Below, piece by piece: positions 1 to 8,332 of a stretch of 64,000 nt of DNA. Position numbers and translations under genes: made by a program. The number at the start of each line of letters is the position of its first letter. Position 1 is the stretch's first letter. The DNA comes from Chitinophaga sp. YR627 (GTDB taxonomy: Bacteria > Bacteroidota > Bacteroidia > Chitinophagales > Chitinophagaceae), in assembly GCF_900114995.1 (NCBI RefSeq), contig NZ_FOUX01000002.1:682001-746000 (forward strand). The letters are read 5' to 3'. Below the pieces are notes generated by a model that worked only from the letters and a program-made list of their open reading frames with translations, had not been told where the DNA came from and made no database searches.

Positions 1-798
1 GTTCTGTATGGCCACACCGGCGATACGGCCTTCCAGCATACGGCTTACATCTGCCATACCATCGATCTTGGCTTCATCCATTTTAATACGGGCAGCAGCA
101 CCGGAGAATTTGCTTTTATCAATATCCTGGAAACCGGTCACCACTACTTCCTGTAGTTTGGTTGTTTTCTCTTTCAGCTGAATATTGATCACGCCGCTTT
201 TATAAGCGGCCACACTCACTTCTTGCTGCTGATAACCGGTAAAGTTGAATACCAGTATCGCATCGGCAGGAACGCCTTTGAGCTGAAAAAATCCTTTCTC
301 ATCAGTAGTAGTACCACGGGTAGTCCCTTTGATAACGACAGCCACACCGGGCAGTGCTTCATTTTTTGGGGACGCTACTGTACCTCTTATATCCTGGGTA
401 CGCGGCGCTACCTGGCGCTCGCTTTCCGGTACGGAGAGGCCTTCCATTTTTTTTTCAACGGGCCGGATCACTACACGGTCATATACAACCGTATAGGAAA
501 GGGCTAAAGGTTTCAGCAGCTTTTTAAGGAGGTCACTCACTTTTTCATTGTGAGCGTTTACATCTACCTTATTGCCGACAATCGTTTTGTTGCCTGCATA
601 GATAAAAGAGACTTCTGCGAGATTACCGATCTGGTCGAGTGCTTCTTTCAGCAACACATTTTTCAGTTCCAGAGAAATCTTCTTGTCGAGCGCATCCTGT
701 ATTCCTGAAGCGTTTGCGGGAACTGCGATAGCCTGTGACAACAGGATCAGCAGCGCAAGCACAATCAGGCGGAGGGATAGGGTTGCCTTCTTCAGCAT
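1..798 (-). CDS. SusC/RagA-family TonB-linked outer membrane receptor, N-terminal part (runs off window)
   Basis: Only the first ~266 codons are in the window; the gene continues past base 1. The protein opens with MLKK and a hydrophobic signal peptide ending near NASG. A secretin/TonB short N-terminal (STN) domain follows (about residues 34-90, SLELKNVLLKEALDQIG). Then comes a carboxypeptidase-like regulatory domain (about 115-200, with DIRGTV, ALPGVAVVIKGT and TTDEKGFFQLKGVP), and the start of the TonB plug (VVVTGFQ, SRMLEGRIAGVAIQN). In the family these proteins import oligosaccharides or peptides with a SusD lipoprotein. The STN domain is the part that normally contacts a FecR anti-sigma factor, and such a gene lies immediately upstream. 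The start at 798 gives a clean signal peptide; the frame stays open to in-frame ATGs at 840 and 846, so the exact start is uncertain. The substrate cannot be told from this part. Confidence 0.9.
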   Translation of the reverse strand, partial: MLKKATLSLRLIVLALLILLSQAIAVPANASGIQDALDKKISLELKNVLLKEALDQIGNLAEVSFIYAGNKTIVGNKVDVNAHNEKVSDLLKKLLKPLALSYTVVYDRVVIRPVEKKMEGLSVPESERQVAPRTQDIRGTVASPKNEALPGVAVVIKGTTRGTTTDEKGFFQLKGVPADAILVFNFTGYQQQEVSVAAYKSGVINIQLKEKTTKLQEVVVTGFQDIDKSKFSGAAARIKMDEAKIDGMADVSRMLEGRIAGVAIQN

Positions 799-1099
799 TT
801 CGTGTATGATTTGATTTTGGTTCGGTTCGGGAAATAGCATTCCCATTACCAGTCCTTGCGGGACCAGGGCAATAGGGCACCAGCTGCGGTGCAGTTCAAT
901 TCTTATCGTTACTGAGTTAACCTAAATAGGGTATAGTTAACCGGATGGCGTTCTTTCCTGATTCGTCATAAAGCGATTTAGTTTGGTTGTGTGCAATATT
1001 TAATCTACGTATAATAACAAGCTGGCTAGCATACATGTGTATGCTCAGTACATTCTAAGGCATCAGGTAAGGTTAACTGCTGGTGATGTGTCTTTTGTC
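799..1099. promoter_or_regulatory. Intergenic region upstream of the SusC-like gene, with a shared TATTTAGG motif
   Basis: This 301-base stretch lies between the anti-sigma gene stop and the receptor start and holds no convincing gene. At 917-931 it carries TTAACCTAAATAGGG (minus strand CCCTATTTAGGTTAA), about 118 bases before the receptor start. Nearly the same 15-mer (14 of 15 bases) lies just upstream of the FecR gene at 2123-2137, which suggests a shared promoter or operator element, perhaps read by the adjacent ECF sigma factor. The role is inferred from the repetition and position only. Confidence 0.4.
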
Positions 1100-2107
1100 C
1101 TATTGACAGTTACCTCCGGCAATTATATAGCCGTTTCCATTCTTATCCTTATCGATTTTGGCGTTCAGCGACACTGCGATCAGATCGAGTGCCTTCTCCA
1201 GGTCATCCACAATGTTTACATCTCCATAAAATGCACAGTGCTGTATTCTTTTATCTAATCTGATCTCCGCGTTATAGTATCTCTGCAGGTCGTTTACTAC
1301 TTTTATAACTTCTTCTCCATCATATACAAACCGTCCTTGTTGTTTTTGCGAATAAAACCGTGCATCGTCTGTGGCATCAGACATTTCAAGCAGATGCGTG
1401 TCCTTATTATATACTGCACTTTTGTTGGCCGTCAGGATCAACTCCTTCCCTTTCTGATTCTCCTCTCCTTTTGCCGCCACCTGCACCATACCATTCAGCA
1501 CCACTACTTTTGCTTCAGAACTGTTTCTTACCTCCATATTAAAAGAGGTGCCCAGTACTTTGGTGCTGATCAGGGATGAAGCTACAATGAAAGGATGTGC
1601 ATCATCTTTTTCTACTTTAAACAGCGCCTCACCTGTCAGTGTCACATTACGTTCCTCTTTACCATAGCTGGTAGCATACTGTATAGTCGTTCCGGGTTCC
1701 AGATACACGATAGTGCCATCAGGCAGTGTAAATGTCTTCCGTTGTTTCTCCGCTGTAACTAAAAGCTGTTTTACGGGTTTTCTGAACAGGCTCAGGATGC
1801 CTGCTCCTGCAGCCAGGATAATAATGGCAGCAGCAGCTACTTTCCAGCGACTAAACCACATACTTCTCACTACAGCGCCTTTCGGTACGCTGATGCGCTG
1901 ATGTATCTGCTCCAGTATACGCGCTGAGTGTTCTCGTTCCAGTACAGGGTCTGCGCTTTGCAGTTCAGCGTTATAGGCTTCTGACGCTGCATCCTGCAGA
2001 TCCTTTAGATCGTTCTCATTTAAATACTGCAGCAGCCAATCCCGGTCTTCCTGTTTCCACTCCTTTTGTTGCAACAGTTGCTTTAGGTATTCCTTCCTGT
2101 TCTGCAC
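1100..2107 (-). CDS. FecR-family anti-sigma factor
   Basis: A 335-residue inner-membrane anti-sigma regulator. Residues 1-80 are a charged cytoplasmic sigma-binding region. A single membrane segment lies at about 84-106 (WKVAAAAIIILAAGAGILSLF). The periplasmic FecR domain follows (about 115-225: RKTFTLPDGTIVYLEPGTTI, GEALFKVEKDDAHPFIV, LGTSFNMEV). The C-terminal DUF4974-like domain (about 255-325: GRFVYDGEEVIKVVNDLQRYYN) normally contacts the receptor STN domain. It sits between the ECF sigma gene (198 bases upstream) and the SusC-like receptor (301 bases downstream), the standard transenvelope signalling order in Bacteroidota. Binding of substrate to the receptor would release the sigma factor. 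Family call secure; the signal is unknown. Confidence 0.95.
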   Translation of the reverse strand: MQNRKEYLKQLLQQKEWKQEDRDWLLQYLNENDLKDLQDAASEAYNAELQSADPVLEREHSARILEQIHQRISVPKGAVVRSMWFSRWKVAAAAIIILAAGAGILSLFRKPVKQLLVTAEKQRKTFTLPDGTIVYLEPGTTIQYATSYGKEERNVTLTGEALFKVEKDDAHPFIVASSLISTKVLGTSFNMEVRNSSEAKVVVLNGMVQVAAKGEENQKGKELILTANKSAVYNKDTHLLEMSDATDDARFYSQKQQGRFVYDGEEVIKVVNDLQRYYNAEIRLDKRIQHCAFYGDVNIVDDLEKALDLIAVSLNAKIDKDKNGNGYIIAGGNCQ

Positions 2108-2122
2108 TATTTTAATGATTAT

Positions 2123-2137
2123 TTAACCTAAATACGG
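2123..2137 (-). promoter_or_regulatory. CCGTATTTAGGTTAA motif upstream of the anti-sigma gene
   Basis: The minus strand reads CCGTATTTAGGTTAA 15 bases before the FecR start. It differs at one base from the motif at 917-931 upstream of the receptor. A shorter match, CCCTATTTAG, occurs at 14205-14214 upstream of the large chitinase. A shared regulatory element is an inference; the position so close to the FecR start could also make it part of the leader. Confidence 0.35.
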
Positions 2138-2305
2138 TGCTCCTCAGCATATGGGTGGGTGCGTTTACGAAATTTGTTACATATTCTTATTAATAATGTG
2201 TCCACAATGATTTTGGTTGATAATTGACATATGTTTCTGGTTGTACAACAGCGCCGGCGTTGCGTTTCGTTATCATGCAACGGCAGTCTGTCACGGGTTT
2301 ACGAA

Positions 2306-2890
2306 CTAATTCTTCAGGAACAACAGCAGCAACAACACATATTTGTGCTCCTTGTTCTTCTGAATGTATTCATTAATACGGGTCATCGCGATGGATAAAT
2401 GCTCTTTGACGGTGTTCCTGGAAATCTTCATTTCTGCTGCTACTTCATCGTATGTTTTACCTTCGAGCTTACATAGGGTGACAATCTTCTGTTTCTTGGA
2501 AGACAGCTGTGAGATAGCCTCTTCCAGCAGGTGATACTGTTCTTCATAAGCACCAGGATTATCTTCCCAGTCGCCAGCATCAATATTCAGATTGTACAAC
2601 TCCTTATGGAAAGTATGCTCGCGTAGTTTCTTTCTCAGATAATCTACTGAAAGATTAAAACTGATTACAAACAACCAGCCGGCTACGGACTGACCGGCAT
2701 TAATATCTTTCCGCTTTTCCCATAGTCTGGCATAGACCTCCTGCAAAATATCTTCTGTTGCAATGGGCTCCTTAACAAACTTGAAAATATTCCGGTAGAC
2801 TGCCTGGTGGTATTTCCAGTACAGGGCATCAAAGGCTGTTACATCATCGGCAAGTAATTTAATAACTAACTCGGCATCTTGTGTATTCAT
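2306..2890 (-). CDS. ECF RNA polymerase sigma factor (sigma-70 family, Bacteroidota FecI-like)
   Basis: A 194-residue extracytoplasmic-function sigma factor. Region 2 lies at about 20-90 (FDALYWKYHQAVYRNIFKFVKEP, EDILQEVYARLWEKR, VAGWLFVISFNLSVDYLRKK). Region 4 lies at about 125-178 (AISQLSSKKQKIVTLCKLEGKTYDEVAAEMKISRNTVKEH), with the helix-turn-helix that reads the -35 element. The hydrophobic tail YVLLLLLFLKN is common in this Bacteroidota group. It is the first gene of the sigma / anti-sigma / SusC cascade and should be held inactive by the FecR protein encoded next. Its targets probably include the receptor gene. Confidence 0.95.
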   Translation of the reverse strand: MNTQDAELVIKLLADDVTAFDALYWKYHQAVYRNIFKFVKEPIATEDILQEVYARLWEKRKDINAGQSVAGWLFVISFNLSVDYLRKKLREHTFHKELYNLNIDAGDWEDNPGAYEEQYHLLEEAISQLSSKKQKIVTLCKLEGKTYDEVAAEMKISRNTVKEHLSIAMTRINEYIQKNKEHKYVLLLLLFLKN

Positions 2891-3097
2891 ATCACGTCGT
2901 TTATATAATTCGCCCCCTCCGGGTACAAATTATACGGCAGTTTTAATGGCTCCGGGTTTTCATTACAATGTTTTCTCCATCTTTTCGACTTATAAAATAG
3001 TAACAATTCTTTTTATTGTATAGCATTTTATAACAAAAAATTAAATTAAAAGTATTTGAAATGTATTTACTGCTGTAGAAAAGGAGAAAACAAAAAA

Positions 3098-3148
3098 GGC
3101 AAAAAACAGAAGCCTCACCTTTTTTAGGTGGTACTCCCGTTTTTTGCC
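3098..3148 (-). terminator. Nested hairpin terminator after the metalloprotease gene
   Basis: Outer arms GGCAAAAAAC (3098-3107) and GTTTTTTGCC (3139-3148) enclose a second short stem, CACCT/AGGTG (3116-3130). On the minus strand the outer stem ends in a run of T, 32 bases after the metalloprotease stop codon. This fits an intrinsic terminator for the secreted-enzyme gene block. Confidence 0.6.
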
Positions 3149-3179
3149 CATTAAATGATCCTGTCAGACAGGAAAATTA

Positions 3180-5258
3180 TTACTGCTTGACGATCTTTCT
3201 GATCTCGGTGTCTTTACCGTTAAAGATCTTAATCAGGTAAACGCCGGTTCCAACGTTTGACAGATCGATCCTTTCGCCATTTACGATACGTTTCGCCGGC
3301 AGTACGGTCTTACCGTCCAGTGCGAATACGCTTACATACAGATAACCCTCTTTTGTGGTCGCTGTAGTTCTCACAACCACTTCATTTACAAACGGATTCG
3401 GCAGCACATGCAAGGTCGCATTCAGTTTGCTGTCAGCTGCTTCTTCTGTTTTCACTTTCTCAATATACTGTATAGTTCCTGTTGTACGTGCAGCAGCGGC
3501 TGTTGATGGCTGTACCACCACAGAAGAGGTCCAGTCATTCAGATTAAGCGGTGCACCATTTAATGACAGGTCTACCAGGCAAGAGAAATCTCCTCTGAAC
3601 ACGTAGGCATCACCACCGAAATTGTCGTGCTGATAGAGGATCACCTCATATCCGCTGGCTGCTTTCAGTGAAGAGATATCATCATTCACTACGCCTCTTG
3701 CCTGTAACTGAGACAGGGTATAGCTACCTACCGGCAGGGTTACTGCATAACCACCATAATTACAGTCTTTATATACTGTAGCGGCTGCACCTGTAGCGGA
3801 GGAAATAGAACCGGTGATCGCATAGCTACCCAGTGAACCATAATTAGAATAACCTGTATTCAATGGATTCAGATAACCGGTACCCGTTACAGATACATAA
3901 TAAGTACCTGCACTCAGGTTTGCGCTGATAGCAGCAGAAAGGTCATTTGGATTGCTGGTTGCCACTACGCCGCCACCACTATTATATAATGTAGCCAGGA
4001 TATCCAGGTTAGGATGACGGGTAGGTGTCGCAAAATTCAGCGACAATGCACCACCTCCTGTAGTGAAGCTATAGAAATCCACATCACCGGTACGCTCGAT
4101 CACACCATTGGTGTTAACAGCACCGCCGGTGTTAACAGTCAGTGCAGCAGCAGCACCGGTAGAACCACCTGCGTCATCTGTTCTGTAACCTACGCCATAA
4201 GTACTGCTGGAAATTTTAGCCAGGTCGTCTTCCAGCTGGTTAGCGCTGGTGTATTCGCCTTTGCTCCACTGTACAACGGGTACATAATAACCTACACCCA
4301 TGATAGGCGCCCAGTTACCATGACCGGCATAATAACCTTCAGAAGGAGTGGTACGGCCATCGTGACCCAGACCGAAAGTATGACCTACTTCGTGAGAAGC
4401 AGCATCACCTGCGCCTTTTACACCACCGTTGAACACCCAGCAAGGTGTTTCATTACCCCAGTTGAATGAGCCGATGTACGCCACGCCACCTGCTCCCGGA
4501 GCAGCTGTATTGGTTGGCGTGAAGATGCAGCGCATTCTTCTGTTGGCAGGATAGGTATTATATACTGCTTCGCTGTTGGTGATATTCAGGTTGAACGGGC
4601 GGAAGTCTTCACTTACGAGCTCCCATACTTCCAGCTGCTGTGCTTCTGTCAGCGTAGCTGCTGCTGCATTAATGGGATTACCGTTATTCCACAGTGTACC
4701 GGATACATACTGTCCGTCGAAGTCCAGCAGTACAACACCGTTAGCGTTCGGACGGCTTTGCAGTTCACCAAGCGCCAATGCTACATCATTCGCACTGGCT
4801 GTTCTGCCGGCTGTTTCCTGTGGCGCCTTATTATAATCGATACACAATAATGAATCCAGGGCCACTTCTTTTACAAAAGCAGTACCGGTATTATCAGTAT
4901 AATATTTATAACCTTTTTTGCTGTTACGCAGGATGATGTTACCGGTAACGGTACCATCCTTTACCTGGAGGAAGAAGGAAGAACCGGGTACATTTTCGAT
5001 CTCACCGATCATAGACTCCATGTTCTTGCCATCTGTACGACGGGTATTTACTTTACCGGTCAGCACAGTACCAGGGCCTACTTTCAGTTCAGCAGCGCTT
5101 ACCAGTCTTGCATGTGGTTTTGTAGCCTGCGTACGGATATCCTGCAGGAGGCCGGCAGGTGTACCAAGACGATAGGGTTCTTTCTGCTGTGCAAAAGTAA
5201 CAGCAGTCGCCATTAACGCCAGAGACGTGCCGGCTATATATTTTAACATTTTGCTCAT
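3180..5258 (-). CDS. Secreted metzincin-type zinc metalloprotease with PPC, beta/gamma-crystallin and T9SS sorting domains
   Basis: A 692-residue exported protease. The N-terminal signal peptide ends near VTFAQQ. A propeptide-like region (to about 170) precedes the catalytic domain. The zinc motif HEVGHTFGLGHD (H289, E290, H293, H299) is the metzincin HExxHxxGxxHD form, with a Met-turn candidate APIMGVGYY downstream. Next come a bacterial pre-peptidase C-terminal (PPC) domain (DVDFYSFTTGGGALSLNFAT, GTYYVSVTGTG), a beta/gamma-crystallin-like module (KDCNYGGYAVTLPVGSYTLS, YQHDNFGGDAYVF), and a C-terminal T9SS type-A tail (LHVLPNPF to RKIVKQ). The crystallin module is closely related to the one in the protein at 8333-9787. 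It follows the GH16 gene by 41 bases and is probably cotranscribed with it. Substrate unknown. Confidence 0.9.
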   Translation of the reverse strand: MSKMLKYIAGTSLALMATAVTFAQQKEPYRLGTPAGLLQDIRTQATKPHARLVSAAELKVGPGTVLTGKVNTRRTDGKNMESMIGEIENVPGSSFFLQVKDGTVTGNIILRNSKKGYKYYTDNTGTAFVKEVALDSLLCIDYNKAPQETAGRTASANDVALALGELQSRPNANGVVLLDFDGQYVSGTLWNNGNPINAAAATLTEAQQLEVWELVSEDFRPFNLNITNSEAVYNTYPANRRMRCIFTPTNTAAPGAGGVAYIGSFNWGNETPCWVFNGGVKGAGDAASHEVGHTFGLGHDGRTTPSEGYYAGHGNWAPIMGVGYYVPVVQWSKGEYTSANQLEDDLAKISSSTYGVGYRTDDAGGSTGAAAALTVNTGGAVNTNGVIERTGDVDFYSFTTGGGALSLNFATPTRHPNLDILATLYNSGGGVVATSNPNDLSAAISANLSAGTYYVSVTGTGYLNPLNTGYSNYGSLGSYAITGSISSATGAAATVYKDCNYGGYAVTLPVGSYTLSQLQARGVVNDDISSLKAASGYEVILYQHDNFGGDAYVFRGDFSCLVDLSLNGAPLNLNDWTSSVVVQPSTAAAARTTGTIQYIEKVKTEEAADSKLNATLHVLPNPFVNEVVVRTTATTKEGYLYVSVFALDGKTVLPAKRIVNGERIDLSNVGTGVYLIKIFNGKDTEIRKIVKQ

Positions 5259-5299
5259 AGGGTAAAACTGTTTGAAGATGTTGGTTAAAAGATGATGGT

Positions 5300-6469
5300 T
5301 TACAATTTGGTGATGCGGAACCAGTTAATGTTAAATCCGCCGGTCTGCGCAAACAGCCCAAAATTATAAGTACCTGCGTTGATCGTCACGTTATGCGAGA
5401 TCGTGGTCCAGTTCTGCCATCCGCCGGTAGACGGAACGTCCAGGTAACCGAGCACATTTGCACCTGCATTTACGTCAAGCGATAAACGTCCGCCGCCAGT
5501 CTGGCTGGCAACGCGATATTCTACTTTATAAGTACCGCTTGTAGGAATGGTCACTGATGGATAAGCCATCCAGTCACCTGTTTCAATGTAACCGACATTT
5601 GATCCTCCGCCTGCGTCAGTAGTAGGTTCTATCTGTACGCCGGACATAGAGCTATAAGATTCGGCCTGAATAGTCGTGGAAAAAGGATTGTTATTACCAC
5701 CTGAATTCTGGTATACGCGCACATAGTCTACGTACATTTTTGCAGGCAGCGCAGCATTGTTCACTGTAAAGCCGGGCCAGTTACCGCCAATGGCAAAGTT
5801 CAGCAGAATGAAGAAATCGCGGTGAAACTCTTCCGTACTGCCTACATTACCGGCAATGTTAATAACGTTAAATTGTACGCCGTCTACAAACCATTTAATG
5901 GCATTGGCGTCCCATTCGATACTGTAAACGTGGTAACCTGTTACACCTACCGGCGTAGAGCTGCCATAGGAAGCATAACCTCCGTTGGTGCCGGTCCAGT
6001 GTACGGTACCGTGTACATTGGCATCTGTGTTAACATGTTCCATAATATCGATCTCTCCGCTGGACGGCCATCCTACGGAAGTGATATTACTGCCAAGCAT
6101 CCAGAACGCCGGCCAGGAGCCCTGGAAAGATGGCATAGCGATACGGGCTTCGATCTTACCGTATGTCCAGGATTTTCTGCCCTGGGTTTTCATACGGGCA
6201 GAAGTGTAATTCATACCACCAAAGCTCTCCTGCTTTGCGGTGATCACCAGCTGACCATTTTCGATGGTCGCATTTTCGCGGCGATAGTATTCCAGTTCAT
6301 TGTTTCCCCAGCCACCGGAACCGGTGCCGGTTTCAAATACCCAGTCAGGGCCTATACTGTTCGTGAATTCGTCCTGCCAGACCAGCTGCCAGTTCTGGGC
6401 TGACGCGACACTACTACCGAGTGCCAGACCAGCGGTTAACATAAGGGTCATCTTTAATGATCGCATCAT
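5300..6469 (-). CDS. GH16 endo-beta-glucanase (laminarinase-like) with C-terminal CBM6-like module
   Basis: A 389-residue secreted glycoside hydrolase. A signal peptide (to about SSVASA) is followed by a GH16 beta-jelly-roll domain (about 27-255: LVWQDEFTNSIGPDWVFETG, WPAFWMLGSN). The catalytic motif GEIDIMEH has nucleophile E139, D141 and acid/base E144. The C-terminal ~125 residues form a CBM6-like carbohydrate-binding domain (IQAESYSSMSGVQIEPTTDA, GYIETGDWMAYPSV, INWFRITKL). That domain is very similar to the CBM in the neighbouring chitinase. GH16 enzymes with this motif cut beta-1,3 or mixed beta-1,3-1,4 glucans, so fungal cell-wall glucan is a plausible target. Unlike its neighbours it has no T9SS tail and probably leaves the inner membrane by Sec alone. 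It lies 79 bases after the chitinase gene. Confidence 0.92.
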   Translation of the reverse strand: MMRSLKMTLMLTAGLALGSSVASAQNWQLVWQDEFTNSIGPDWVFETGTGSGGWGNNELEYYRRENATIENGQLVITAKQESFGGMNYTSARMKTQGRKSWTYGKIEARIAMPSFQGSWPAFWMLGSNITSVGWPSSGEIDIMEHVNTDANVHGTVHWTGTNGGYASYGSSTPVGVTGYHVYSIEWDANAIKWFVDGVQFNVINIAGNVGSTEEFHRDFFILLNFAIGGNWPGFTVNNAALPAKMYVDYVRVYQNSGGNNNPFSTTIQAESYSSMSGVQIEPTTDAGGGSNVGYIETGDWMAYPSVTIPTSGTYKVEYRVASQTGGGRLSLDVNAGANVLGYLDVPSTGGWQNWTTISHNVTINAGTYNFGLFAQTGGFNINWFRITKL

Positions 6470-6548
6470 ACGGGTTTTTGTTTAAATGGTTAATAAAAAG
6501 GGACTTGTAAATAAGGGAAACACTCTTTGCCGGAGGCAGGCGGTCAGA

Positions 6549-8162
6549 TTATTGTTTCACGAATTGCTGTGTTACTCTCTTCGTGCCTTTTACATATACC
6601 AGGAGGTATGTACCGGCAGGAAGTTTATCAACACTGATACTGGTAACACCGCCTTTGGCATTCAGTACCTGTTTACCATTCAGATCATAAATGGTAATGA
6701 CACCGCCTGGCTGGTTGAAGTCACCTCTCAGGTTGAGTGAAGTAGCAACAGGATTCGGGAAGAGTAATGGGGCTTTTTCAACCACCTTGTTGTCAAACAA
6801 CGGCTCTTTCACACTTGTTGCAGCTGTTGTACGTGCAGCGGAAGCCACTTTGGTGATGCGGATCCAGTTGATATTCCATCCGCCTGACTGTGCGTAAACG
6901 CCCAGTGAGTAGGTACCTGCCGTAACATTTACATTGTGTGAAACAGTTGTCCATGTCTGCCATCCACCGGTCGCAGGTACATTCAGATAACCCAGTACAA
7001 TAGAGCCGGAATTCAGGTCAAGTGATAACTGACCACCTGTGCTCTGGCTGGCTACTCTGTATTCTACCTTGTATGCGCCGGAAGTCGGGAAGTTGATGTT
7101 TGCATATGCCATCCAGTCACCGGTTTCAATGTAGCCCACATTAGAGCCACCACCTGCGTCAGTGGTAGCTTCCACCTGTACGCCTGACATGGATGTATAA
7201 TTTTCTGCCTGGATGAGGGTGCCGCCGGTTGGAGGAGGTGTTCCGCCACCGCGGTCTACTTTTACCTGGTAGATAGCGCTCAGCAATGAGTTGGCGCCGG
7301 TTGCATCCTGTGATAATTCCCACATCATGATACCACCTCCCTGATCATATGCCAGGTTGGTTTTGCTCTTGATGGTAGGAATACCATTGTAATAGTCACT
7401 ACCGAAATAATCGGAATTAGGACTTGCACCATTCGCCAGCAAAGTAGCATAGCTATTCCATGATGGACGTGCGTAGAATGGTACACCTAATATTGCCTTT
7501 GAAGCTGGCAAACCTCTGCCAACCCAATAGCTCAGTGACTGTGATGCGTAAGTGTAAGTGGAATGTTCGTAATTATTATAATCATAAGCCATGAGGTTTA
7601 AGAAATCGACTACGTTAAATACGCCGCTGAGGATGCTGGCCCCACCGGTTCCTACCACTGCTGCTGTCAGCAGTTTACCGTTGTTATGCAGTGCTGTGGA
7701 CAGCTGCTGCATCAACGCCAGGTAGTTATTGGCAGAAGCACCCGCGTCAGGGTATTCCCAGTCCATATCCACACCATCCAGACCGTACTGATTAACAAAA
7801 TTCATGACGTTATTCACGAAGTTTGTACGGTAGGTAGCATTGGCTGCCAGTGATTCAAATGCGCCATCATCTCCGTTATTCCATCCACCTATTGCGATCA
7901 GTACTTTCACACCATTGGCGTGTCCGCTGCTCACAAGGCTGGATAACTTAGACGGGTTTTCAATTGGCTGCAGGCCACCTGTGGAAGTAGGCAAGGCAAA
8001 GGCGTAGTTAATATGCGTCAGTTTGCTGTACTGGATAGCGCTTACGCTACCAGACCAGGAGGGCATATAGCCTACTACTTTAAACTGTGCAAAAGTTTGT
8101 GCGGACAGCAACAAACCTGCTGCAAACAGCAGACCTGCCTTCATCCAATTTTTTGCTTTCAT
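6549..8162 (-). CDS. GH18 chitinase with CBM6-like module and T9SS type-A sorting domain
   Basis: A 537-residue secreted chitinase. The signal peptide ends near AQTFAQ. The GH18 TIM barrel covers about 27-305: KVVGYMPSW opens it, KVLIAIGGW is the conserved SxGG-type strand, and DGVDMDWE (D129, D132, D134, E136) is the DxxDxDxE catalytic motif. LMAYDYNN and the barrel-closing GGGIMMWELSQD are also present. A Pro/Gly linker leads to a CBM6-like domain (about 316-440) nearly matching that of the GH16 protein. A T9SS tail ends the protein (PLLFPNPVATSLNLRGDF to QQFVKQ). It hydrolyses beta-1,4-GlcNAc polymers outside the cell or on its surface. Its place between GH16 and the 8333-9787 gene suggests an operon for fungal wall or chitin breakdown. 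Confidence 0.95.
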   Translation of the reverse strand: MKAKNWMKAGLLFAAGLLLSAQTFAQFKVVGYMPSWSGSVSAIQYSKLTHINYAFALPTSTGGLQPIENPSKLSSLVSSGHANGVKVLIAIGGWNNGDDGAFESLAANATYRTNFVNNVMNFVNQYGLDGVDMDWEYPDAGASANNYLALMQQLSTALHNNGKLLTAAVVGTGGASILSGVFNVVDFLNLMAYDYNNYEHSTYTYASQSLSYWVGRGLPASKAILGVPFYARPSWNSYATLLANGASPNSDYFGSDYYNGIPTIKSKTNLAYDQGGGIMMWELSQDATGANSLLSAIYQVKVDRGGGTPPPTGGTLIQAENYTSMSGVQVEATTDAGGGSNVGYIETGDWMAYANINFPTSGAYKVEYRVASQSTGGQLSLDLNSGSIVLGYLNVPATGGWQTWTTVSHNVNVTAGTYSLGVYAQSGGWNINWIRITKVASAARTTAATSVKEPLFDNKVVEKAPLLFPNPVATSLNLRGDFNQPGGVITIYDLNGKQVLNAKGGVTSISVDKLPAGTYLLVYVKGTKRVTQQFVKQ

Positions 8163-8332
8163 GATCTATGTTTTGAGGGATTTAAAATGCGCCGGCCATA
8201 CACCGGCGTTACTGATTGCAAGTTCCGCCCACCGCCTCCAGGCAAAGAAGTGTTTCCCTTAATACGTTCAATTACAAGAAGTGTAAAGCAGAACCTGCAA
8301 AAAGGATTTATCAGCGATTTAAATGGTTATTT

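Noticed and set aside
2891..3179. A possible promoter for the ECF sigma gene (TATAATTTG near 2930)
   Set aside because: The spacing within the box and the distance to the nearest TTG do not fit the Bacteroidota consensus.
4014..4469. A 151-codon plus-strand frame inside the metalloprotease gene
   Set aside because: It is antisense to a clearly coding region with zinc-protease motifs and shows no family features.
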